Source: Pycnopodia helianthoides (Eukaryota > Echinodermata > Asteroidea > Forcipulatida > Asteriidae). From it: 64,000 nt of DNA. Below the pieces are notes generated by a model that did not search any database, was not told where the DNA came from, and saw only the letters and a list, made by a program, of their open reading frames with translations. The position numbers were made by a program, and so were the translations under genes. This document shows, in pieces, positions 48,801-60,800 of the stretch (the first letter of the stretch is position 1; every line of letters starts with the position of its first letter). The stretch is from contig CM063248.1 in assembly GCA_032158295.1 (NCBI GenBank), positions 23,151,273 to 23,215,272 on the forward strand. The letters run 5' to 3'.

Positions 48801-51800
48801 ACGAGTAGCTGCCCAGTCCATTGAGATGTCTCATTATCTTCTACAAATCCAACCTGACTTTCGTGGTGGCTTGCTTAGTGATGTTGAGGCATTCATTACA
48901 GATTGTGGTACATTCTACTCAGAGTATCATGATGTAAGATACTTTCTTATTTAATTGTTGTTGTAAACTTCATTATGCAATTTAGTTTTATGAGTGGTGC
49001 AGATAACAGAAGACTCCACAGTGTTATTATGATTTAATTTTCTTGCATTCTCTTCAAATCTTTTCTTTTGATTTCTATTTATTGTTAGACTGGACCCATG
49101 GTGACTGGTCTCCAACCAAAAGAAGCCAGTGATCGTTTGGTTGTTTACCAGAATCGCTTTGACACCCTCTTCAGAAAGTACACCACATATACTGGAGGAG
49201 AAGAGCTTTTTGGTTTATCTGTCACAGAATATCCTGAGCTGTTACAAATTAAGAAGGAGTTGAACCTACTTCAAAAGCTGTATGGACTTTACAATGACGT
49301 CATTGATCGAGTGAATGGATATTATGACATCCTATGGGCGATGTAGACATTGAGAAGATTAATCAAGAATTGATTGACTTTCAGAACAGGTATGTTGTGT
49401 GCTTGATGTGGTACTTGGGTATGGTGCTGGACACTGGAGCTAATCAGTCGAACTAATAGATGTAAAATCATTGGTTTGTGTGTTTTTTTTTATGTGCTTG
49501 TTACTAATCATGTTTCTTGTGTTGGTGTAAATACTTGTCATATTGTTCTGAATATTTTGTTGTTTTATTTTTGTAAGTTAGTGTGTTGATTGCTTGTGAC
49601 TTATCATGTTTCTTGGATTTGTGTAAACAGTTGTTGTATTGCTCTGAATGTTTTGTTGGCATTGTACACTTTCATTAATACATGCCCTCAAACTTTGAAG
49701 AAATGTCAACATGAGATTGTGATTGAATTGAATTGATTGTTCCAAAATTAAAAAGACAATGCCGTCAGTATGGCTTAATTTTCATTTTGTCAGCACAATC
49801 GTTTACTTTTAATGCAATGGAGTCATTTTAAAATAGCTCAGGCTGTTCATTATTTATTGTCTTGCATTATGCGTTTCTAACAAGCAGATATTTGTATATA
49901 ACCTACAGGTGTGTGTTCTACACAGTGAACGCTATATCCCCACATTATGAAGTCTGTAATAATCAGTAACACTTGTCGGTTTAGTTTTGTTTGTTTTATA
50001 CAGATGTATGATTTTTATCAGCATGGATTTTGATTGTTTCATCTCCCTAACCTCCCAACTGTTAACACTTAACATAAGGCCTAACACTTCCCTCTTTGTG
50101 TGTTGGATGCCTGTGACATCTTTATAAAGACATCTCTATTAACCAAACGCATTACTAATCCATTAAACCAAGCTTGAACTGAGTTACGTACATGGTATAC
50201 GTTTTGTTAATGCATATTAATATAAGGCTGCTATAAACTGCAACAAATTTTTGTGCAAAAGATGACATTTTCCACAGTGGTATATCCACATTGGTATGTT
50301 TAGCAAGCATTTGTTTGACAAGCATGGAGACTTTAAAGATAAAAATTTGTACAAAAGCATCGTGATTCAATACAGTAGTCAAAATTGTCTTGTCAACTTC
50401 AAATTGAAAATCTCAATAATCCAAGACTTTTGACAAATTTACTGTAAACAGAATGTGAAACAAAACATGGCCATCAGACACATGCCAGAAGGAGATTTTG
50501 AGAATAAGTTCCGACAATGCGTCTTAAGACTCCCAGAGCACATAGGCTTTGCATAATGATTGCTAGTGATGATTATATTCATAAACTAATTGAGTGAAAT
50601 CACAACTAATCGCCCTTTCTGCAACTCCTATATAAACTGGTTAATAATGTCTTTTGCAAGATGTCGCAAGCTCCCCCGTGCCTTGAAGGAGTGGCCGGCC
50701 TTTAATGATCTCAAGAATACAATTGATGACTTCAATGAGACGTGCCCTCTGCTAGAACTTATGACCAATAAGGCCATGAAGCCACGTCATTGGCAGAGAA
50801 TGGCTGATACTACAGGCCATGTCTTTGAAGTAGAGAGTGAATCCTTCTGCCTGAAGAATATCATGGAAGCACCACTGCTTAAATCCAAGGAAGATATTGA
50901 GGTTAGGATTGTGAAAATGTCAAAACAGTTGTACTGATAGATTAAGATGATTTGAAAATGATGGGAACATCAAAATATGATGTGCCGAGTCTTTGGATGA
51001 TGATTGAAAGTAGTGTTTTCTTATAGTGAAAGAGAAAGTATGAGTTTATGAAGAAAAAGTTCACCGTAATATTTGTAGCTACATTAAAAGATTTTTGTAC
51101 TTCAATGTATTGACCCAAGTCAACTGACATTATCATCACAATAATCTTTGAGTCAATGTCCCCATGTATTTTACTTGTCACAACATTTATGAACTTACCA
51201 TAATTTTTGTGCATAATTTGACACCCAAGGAGGCAAGCTTGGCAGATAGTAGCTGCATTTTTGCAAGTGTTGATGTTTGTTTGATACTGATTTAATATTC
51301 TATTTCATGTGATATTTAGGACATCTGTATCTCAGCAGTGAAAGAGAAAGACATTGAGGCTAAACTGAAGGCTGTCATTGCAGAATGGAGTGCTCGGGAT
51401 ATTATCTTTGCTAACTTCAAGAACCGTGGAGAGCTTCTCCTTAGAGGTGACAACATCACTGAGATTATTAGCTTCATGGAAGATGGTTTGATGGTCTTAG
51501 GATCTCTACTGAGTAACAGGTGAGGTGCTCAACTATCTTCACTATGATGTGAAATAGATCTTTATTGTTTGACCTGTAAACTGTCTTTACTTATGAAGAT
51601 GTTATACAAATATTGGATACATAGGAGCACAATATAGCAGAATTTAATCATGAGGTGAAACTGGACTGTATATCAGGTTTTGAAAAATTTATAATTTATT
51701 TCAACAATAAGGTATTAAACGACTGATAGCCATACGGTGTTGGCGCACAAGCTTATGCACTCACAAATAAAGTGCAATGCAATCAATACATTCGGTATTC

Positions 51801-54800
51801 AATATAATTTCTTTTAGTACATGTGAAGTTTAGTTACGAAGCATCCCAAGCATCCCATATTTATCAATATAGGACTTCTATATTAAATTTGGAGTTTCGA
51901 AAGAGTATACAAGGCAAAATAAAGTAATCAATCAAATGACAAGGGTCTATAAATGCGGTATATAATCGGAGTTGACTAACAAGGAATGTCTTATATTTTT
52001 ACAGATACAATGCACCGTTCAAAAAGAGTATTCAGCAATGGGTACAGAACCTGTCTAATACAAGTGAGATCATTGAGCAATGGATGCAAGTACAGAACCT
52101 TTGGGTTTATCTTGAAGCTGTGTTTGTAGGTGGAGACATCGCTAAACAGCTACCTAAGGTATGGAATTATGGAGTTCAACAAAAGTGACTTGCATCTCAT
52201 AGGAATTGCACGTTGAAAGAAAAAAGTACTTATATTGGAAGTTGCAAAAGCAAAGGAAAAGTAGATTTTGTGGTTTGGTATATGGCTGTTGCTGGGTTTA
52301 CTGATTGTTTTGTTTTTAATATGGGAAATAAAGAAATGGATACTTGTTTCATTAATTGATCCTTAATCTAATTTTTATTTTTCTCTTACAAGTCCTTTGT
52401 ATATTTCTGCCCTGCCTTCATTTACAGGAAGCCAAACGCTTCTCCAACATTGACAAGTCTTGGGTGAAAATCATGGTTCGTGCTCATGAGAACACCAACG
52501 TTGTTCAGTGCTGTGTTGGAGATGAGTTTATGGGACAGTTATTGCCTCATCTTTTAGAGCAACTGGAACTGTGTCAGAAGTCACTCACAGGGTAAGGGTC
52601 AATGTATGATTATAGACCCCTCACAAATCACAATACCTTTGCTTTGATCAATGTTACATGAATTTTAGCAACTCATTCACAGTTGGAATAGCTAACATAG
52701 ACAACAGTGTCTGTTTGAATTTTTATAGGAAAAGAATAGCTGCACAACAATGAAAACACTAAACCATAAATATTATCAATTTCTAATATGAGAAAAGGGG
52801 GCACATTTCAAAACTTGTACAACTAATGTTTTTAAATTTCTTAATTTTATGTTTTTAAAATTCTTAATTTTATGTGTTAAATATCGTGATATATCTTACC
52901 TGCCAGGAAATGCCATGGAATGCACAACATCACTCATTCTGTAAACAAAGTCAAATGGTCTACTTGTGGTATACTATTTTTGTCAGCATAATGTTAGTAT
53001 ACATAATGATATCATGCTAACAAAAATGTGTACAACTAGCGAAAGTGCATGATTCTATGTGGAATGATGTGCACTAGTGACAAAAGTTGTTTTTCAAAAC
53101 TTTGTATTGAAGTAATCATGTTATGTATTTTAAATTTCTCTGACTTCCAGTTACCTTGAGAAGAAACGTCTGTTGTTCCCAAGATTCTTCTTTGTCTCAG
53201 ACCCTGCCCTTCTTGAGATCCTCGGCCAAGCTTCAGATTCTCACACCATCCAGGCTCATCTTCTCAGTATCTTTGATAATACTAAGATGGTTAAGTTTCA
53301 TGAGAAGAGTTATGATCAGATCTTGGCCATAATCTCATCTGAAGGAGAGACAATTGAGGTAGGAGAGAAGGGCAAATAAGAAGACTTGTGCCTTGCATTA
53401 AGTAACTATTAGACTAGAAATAGATGTTGATTGTAAAGAAAGTGGTGTAAACCACAGTTGATACTGACAGGGCTAAATTTTAATTAATGGGTTGAACAAA
53501 GAAAACTGACTAGATCGAAATTGAACCTGCGACCTCTGGATTAACGTGCAGGTGCTCTACCAACTGAGCTATCTAGCCCTAATGTTGGTGGTCTCCCTAT
53601 TTTGTCATATTTTTGTTCGGGGTGCCAGTCAGAACCCATTCAACCTGTAACTTCTGTATAATCAGGGATCACACTCAAGTCTACGATACAACTTGGGAAG
53701 CTTTTTGGAACTAAATTAGGAGATCAACCCTCATAATGAGTTGATCAAGAACTCACTGGTCATTATTGTTGGACAAACGGCGCCCACAACTCTGTGAGTT
53801 GTGTATGCATTCTCAATATGATATAATTTTGCAGAATAGCATAATTTATCTATCATCCAAAAGGACAGTGGATGATATTGATTGGTCAGACAGTAAGAGG
53901 GTTGACTGTGTACCTTTTAGATGCATTCACCACATGATAATCTATCATTCAAAACCACCTTGGATGATATTGAATGGTCAGACAGTAGGAGGGTTGACTG
54001 TGTACTATCATTTATGCATTCACCATTTGAAAATTTATCATTCAAAACCACAGTGGATGATATTGAATGGTCAGACAGTAGGAGGGTTGACTGTGTACTA
54101 TCATGTATGCATTCACCATATGATAATCTATCATTCAAAACCACAGTGGATGATATTGAATGGTCAAACAATCTTAACTTTATTATCTTTGTCCTGCAGA
54201 TATTTGTATCAGTTTTGTAGTTATGTTTGCTTATTGTGACCTTTGTCTTGTTACTAATTTATCCGTTCAGCTGGAGAAACCAATTAAAGCTGAGGGTAAC
54301 GTTGAGATCTGGCTGATGAATCTAATGATGATGTCTCAACGTTCTGTACATGGTGTCATCCGTACTGCTGCTTTAGCTGTTCAAGATTCCAGCTTTAACT
54401 TGATTGAATTCCTGAATTCCTACCCAGCTCAGGTATGTACATGGTGCACTAATGTTGCTGCCAGGGTTTGTTCTTACCTGTTTCAGTGGTTAGGTAGCAT
54501 GTCTTATAACTGATATGCCAGCTTTTCTACCGGTCCATATTTTAAAGTTTCCTTTGAATTTGCACAAACTTGTCCTTTTGAAACAGTATAGTGGTTTGCA
54601 TATAGCAGTTGTAAGCAAAGAACTAGCCAGTTGGACAGTTTAAACGGGCATTTTGCCAGTGTTCCACTGTTGAGATAAAACACTGGTTGCTATTAATATC
54701 ATTAATTTTTTTATATAAGGTTATTGTCATGTCATGAACTGAATATCTGTTTCTCTTGTTAATTAGTAAACAATACCTTTTATTTTGTACCAGGTTGGTC

Positions 54801-57800
54801 TTCTAGGGATTCAGATGATCTGGACTCGAGATGCTCAGGAAGCATTGACTAATGCTAAATATGATCGCAAGGTCATGCAGCAAACCAACCAAGCATTCCT
54901 TGAGCTGCTGAATCTTCTAATTGAGCAAACTACACGTACCCTCTCTAAGGTGGAGAGAAGGAAGTTTGAGACTCTTATCACCATCCATGTGCACCAGAGA
55001 GACATCTTTGATGACCTGGTGAGGTTTTTGATATATTTGTCAGTATTAATAATGATACTGAGTTCTTATATAGCGCTTTATCACAGCAATTGGCGTCTCA
55101 AAGCGCTCAGTATTTTTTCTTGCAAAGTATGTGGAGCTATGTTTTGAAGTATGAGACCTGTTGCTTTACATAGCACCATGTAATGGTTTACAAGGTGCTG
55201 TGGCGCAATATGCTGCCAATCAAACCAGGAACACCGGGGCAAACCCCTTCTCTTTAAGATAAGTGTAACTGGGTTCTTTTACGTGCATTACACAACACAC
55301 GGGACCCACGGCTTTACGTCCCATCCCAAGGACGCAGCAATGATGGTTAAGTGTCTTGCTTAAGGACACAAGTGTCCTGACCGGGACTCGAACCCACACT
55401 CTGCTGATCAGAAACACCAGAGCCTGAGTACGGTGTTCTTATCCGCTCGGCCACGACACGCCATTTCAGATGCCTTCTGAGAAATATCAGTTTGAATTTA
55501 TTGTTTTAATGTGCATTAAATTGATGCACAGTGTTAATATCTTTTCAATCTTTTGGTAAATAAACATTAAAGAAAGAATTAATTTTGTTGTTTTACTCTT
55601 TGGCAGGAAAATTTTGTTAGTTTTAAAACACAGTTTTAAAAGCTGTTTGAATTGGTGTAAAGTGATAGATTTGACCTGTAATTTTAACAACACTGTTTTT
55701 TTTCACTAGGTGAGAATGCACATAAAGACTCCTGCTGATTTGAATGGCTGAAACAGACTCGTTTCTATTTCAATGAAGACAATGATAAGATGTTGGTTTC
55801 TATCACTGATGTAGACTTCTTGTATCAGAATGAGTTTCTTGGATGTACAGAACGTCTTGTCATCACTCCTTTAACAGACAGGTAAACTCAAGGGAATAAT
55901 TTAATGTACATGAAGCTGTAATTTGTGTAAGTGTTTTTGTGAAGTCAATAGAAAGGTGTGTTACAATTTGTTCTGGTTTTTTTTTGTTATTGTATAATGC
56001 ATTGGGGTCATGCTCTTTAACTTTGCAATATGAAATATTCTTTACAACAAAACAGTATTTTCATTGAAGTTTCAGAACAAATAACATTGCTATTGGTGTT
56101 ATTTTTCTAGATGTTACATCACTTTGTCTCAAGCTCTGGGTATGAGCATGGGAGGTGCTCCGGCAGGTCCTGCTGGTACTGGTAAGACAGAGACAACTAA
56201 AGACATGGGTAGAGCATTAGGCAAGTATGTAGTTGTCTTCAATTGCTCAGATCAGATGGATTACAGAGGTCTTGGACGTATCTACAAAGGACTTGCACAA
56301 TCTGGTAGCTGGGGTTGCTTTGATGAATTTAATCGTATTGACTTGCCAGTGCTTTCAGTGGCAGCGCAACAGATTGCCATTGTCTTGACAGCAAAGAAAG
56401 AACGTAAGAAGAGATTCATCTTCACCGACGGTGACACTGTGGAACTAAATCCAGAGTTTGGACTCTTCCTTACAATGGTAAATACTTTAAAACAAAACTT
56501 AACTTTGTTGTGACTAATCACTTTGTACCAAATTTGATTAAAATTATAATTGCCCTAAATGTCAACAGTACTTGGATTTTTTATGACACAAATTGTCAAA
56601 GTGACACAAAGTGACAACATTTTTAGTTTATAAATGAATTTTGGGGGTTAAACAACAACAAATTGACTAGAGCGGGACTTGAACATCCGACCTCCGGATT
56701 AACGTGCCGGTGCTCTACCAACTGGGCTATGCGGTCTCCCTACTTTGTTAACATCTTTGTTTAGGGAAGCCATACAACCATGTAGCCAGGGATCACACCC
56801 AAGTTACAATACAACCTGGGAAATGGCAGCAGATGAATCATCTTAAGGGAGCATGGATAAATGATGTCACGGGCACAGCCACGATCTGACGCGATCCTTC
56901 GCGTGCAAGCTCAAACAAAAGAAAACCCACTCAGTGTCATGAACTGTCACGCGTTCTTTTGCAATCAGGAAGAATCGCTGTATAACAAAGGAACAATGGT
57001 GTCGGCCAAATGCAACTGCGTAATTATAATCGGCTTACTAGATAAACCCTAGCTTTTTTCCCCGCAATAAGTCTACTGTCGTTTCAATTGAAAAAATAGA
57101 ATCCATGTAAACGATAATTATTGTATTTTCGGCCTGGTATATTTTAATGTGTTTTTTTTTAAGTAAAAAATAATCAACCCATAGCCTTTTTCCCGCAATA
57201 AGTCTACTCTCGTTTTAATTGAAAACAAATATAATCCACGTAAACGGAAATTGTATTTCCGGCCTGCTTCATACATATAGTTTTGCATCTCTAGCTATCA
57301 GTTGCAGAACGTGTCACCAGCTCTGATATACCATCTCTAGCTATCAGTTGCAGAACGTGTCACCAGCTCTGATATACCAATGAAAAAAAAAGTTCAACTT
57401 TTCAAGAATAACATACTTGTAGTAGTATTGTAGCATGTACTTGTAGCATATTGGCTTTCGCAAACTCAAAGATTGACCGTATATGTCTTCAACCCATTGA
57501 CAATTTTTGAATGACTGCGTGCTGTCACGCGTCGGCATGCGCGCGAACACGTTCTTAATTTATCTATGGTCCCTAAGGGGATGCAACTTTTTATTTCAAG
57601 TACCAAATAAAAAACCTTGATATATAAATGAGCTTGTTTAACATCTTTACTGTTTTTTCTTTTTCCTTATTAATGTCATCAGAACCCTGGTTATGCTGGT
57701 CGTCAGGAGCTGCCTGAGAATCTCAAGATCAATTTCCGTACAGTAGCTATGATGGTACCAGATAGACAGATTATTATACGTGTCAAGCTAGCTAGCTGTG

Positions 57801-60800
57801 GTTTCATGGAGAATATTATTCTTGCTCGCAAGTTCTATACCCTGTACAAGCTGTGTGAGGAACAGTTGACCAAACAGGTACAGTATTCTGATATAAAATC
57901 TCTCTTTTTGAATTATGTGTGGTTTTGAGGAGAATAGAAAGTCAACGTTTAAATCTGTATCCTCAATTCATCATCAGGAGTATTCCAAAGATATATTTCA
58001 CATGATGTAACTACCTTATTGCAAACCTTTAATCATGTGACTATACATTAGTATGACTCTTGTGTATTTCTGTAGGCTGAATGATATGTGTGTGTACCAT
58101 CTTAGGGATAATGTTAATCAAAGTGCAAGTTAATCTGCATAAATTCCTTTTTGTTTTGGGGAATAGACCAATCCGTTAGCCCCCCCCCACAGCGACTGTC
58201 TATTACCAGTCGCCCATGTGAGTAGTGGTGACAATACAAGTGTTTTTTCACTGGCTCCAACTCCATACACAAGAGACAGGACACAGCAGCCCAAATAATA
58301 TAAAATTATTAACAATTTTTAAGAGAATTTTCAGTGTCCGGTTTTGGGGGATGTTTTCCAAATTAGTTAAAGCCTGTTATCATAAAGCAGGGAAAAAAGT
58401 GAACTGTAAATCATAGCACAGTTGTGTTTGACATACCAGATTCCTACCAATGTGATTCTTATATGCAAAATGCACATTCTTCCAAGAGATTATATGTCTT
58501 GAATTGGAAGTAAAGCTTTCTCACTGGTGTAGCTAGTAATTATGACATCTTGTTGTCATATTTTAGGTTCATTATGACTTTGGTTTACGTAACATCTTGT
58601 CTGTTCTACGTACCCTTGGAGCATCTAAGCGTGCTAACCCTACAGACAGTGAGAGTACTATTGTTATGCGAGTTCTCAGGGATATGAACCTCTCTAAACT
58701 GGTAAGTTAACAAGCTTCTATATTGTCATTTAGACAAATCGTTTATTTTCACAATTGATTTCAAACTTGTGTCTGTTCTGGCACAAGACAAATGTAATCA
58801 TGAATATTCATACCAATTTCATGCATATTCAGGTTGATGAGGATGAGTCTGGTTCTTGTAGAAATTTACACTGTGTTAGATGTTAGTAATCAGACTAATT
58901 AACCAATATAATAATAAATATTCATATCTTTTACTTGCTTAATCAGGCTGACAAGGATGAACTTGGACTCTTGTAGTAATCTACATAGGCACAAAACAAA
59001 ATTCTTCTAGATGTTAATAATCGGACTAGTTAACCATTTTAACAATGAATACTCATATTTATTTCATGCATATTTAGGTTGATGAGGATGAGCCTTTGTT
59101 CTTGTCACTCATCAATGATCTGTTTCCGGGTATCACATTAGACAAGGCTGGATACCCTGAGTTAGAGACAGCTATTACATTAAGAGTGGAAGAGGCAGGA
59201 CTTATTAACCATCCCGCATGGTGTCTCAAACTCATTCAGGTATGGTCTAATATGATCTTCATTCTTACAACGAAATTTAATGAATCTTGAAGAATAAATT
59301 TGAAGTCCCTAACCAGGTACCTCCTCAATTACTACCTTTACAATTTTGGGAGTCAGGTGCCCTCTTGTGTTTGTGAAGTGTGCATTTAAGTCGATATGGT
59401 TTGCAGGTAGATACACACCATATCAATTGATTCCCAAAATGGCCGACTATCATACAGTCGATGCAAGGAGTCAATGGTTTATGGCAGATATCACAGATGT
59501 TTTTTTAACTTAGTAAACTCAATAGACTGTGCAAGTCTCGGGCGAGACTTACACAGTCTATTCCAAACTCCCTGAAGTCATCTTTTTATCATATGAATGT
59601 TTAATCCTTTGTATTTCATCAGCTGTTTGAAACCCAACGAGTTCGTCACGGCATGATGGCTCTTGGACCATCTGGTGCAGGTAAAACCTGTTGTATTCAC
59701 ATGTTAATGAAGGCCATGTCAGACTGTGGTGAACCTCACAGGGAGATGAGAATGAACCCTAAAGCCATAACAGCACCTCAGATGTTTGGCCGGTTAGATG
59801 TTGCTACTAACGACTGGACAGATGGAATATTCTCTACACTGTGGAGACGAACACTCAGGGCTAAGAAAGGTGAGAGTAAAATGCTTGCCCATCCTCAGTG
59901 CTTGTACAGTCTTTGTCAACTAGGCTTTGAGAAAGACTCTGCTAGGGTCAAAACGTGGGTCCATCTTAATCCTAGTACAGTCTTTGTCAACTAGGCTTTG
60001 AGAAAGACTCTGCTAGGGTCAAAACGTGGGTCCATCTTAATCCTAGTACAGTCTTTGTCAACTAGGCTTTGAGAAAGACTCTGCTAGGGTCAAAACGTGG
60101 GTCCATCTTAATCCTAGTACAGTCTTTGTCAACTAGGCTTTGAGAAAGACTCTGCTAGGGTCAAAACGTGGGTCCATCTTAATCCTAGTACAGTCTTTGT
60201 CAACTAGGCTTTGAGAAAGACTCTGCTAGGGTCAAAACGTGGGTCCATCTTAATCCTAGTACAGTCTTTGTCAACTAGGCTTTGAGAAAGACTCTGCTAG
60301 GGTCAAAACGTGGGTCCATCTTAATCCTAGTACAGTCTTTGTCAACTAGGCTTTGAGAAAGACTCTGCTAGGGTCAAAACGTGGGTCCATCTTAATCCTA
60401 GTACAGTCTTTGTCAACTAGGCTTTGAGAAAGACTCTGCTAGGGTCAAAACGTGGGTCCATCTTAATCCTAGTACAGTCTTTGTCAACTAGGCTTTGAGA
60501 AAGACTCTGCTAGGGTCAAAACGTGGGTCCATCTTAATCCTAGTACAGTCTTTGTCAACTAGGCTTTGAGAAAGACTCTGCTAGGGTCAAAACGTGGGTC
60601 CATCTTAATCCTAGTACAGTCTTTGTCAACTAGGCTTTGAGAAAGACTCTGCTAGGGTCAAAACGGGGTCCATCTTAATCCTAGTACAGTCTTTGTCAAC
60701 TAGGCTTTGAGAAAGACTCTGCTAGGGTCAAAACGTGGGTCCATCTTAATCCTAGTACAGTCTTTGTCAACTAGGCTTTGAGAAAGACTCTGCTAGGGTC

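Larger units (their letters stand above)
46302..56201 (+). repeat. Tandem intragenic duplication, copy 2 (9,900 bp)
   Basis: Second copy of the block, beginning AATTTTACCCCGCCGCCCTG and ending at the AAA1 Walker A codons ACAACTAAA, after which exon 26 continues normally. It is about 80 bp longer than copy 1, mainly from one extra 93-bp minisatellite unit near 54055, offset by small deletions. It contains its own SINE copies at 46614-46970 and 55048-55463. Confidence 0.95.
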
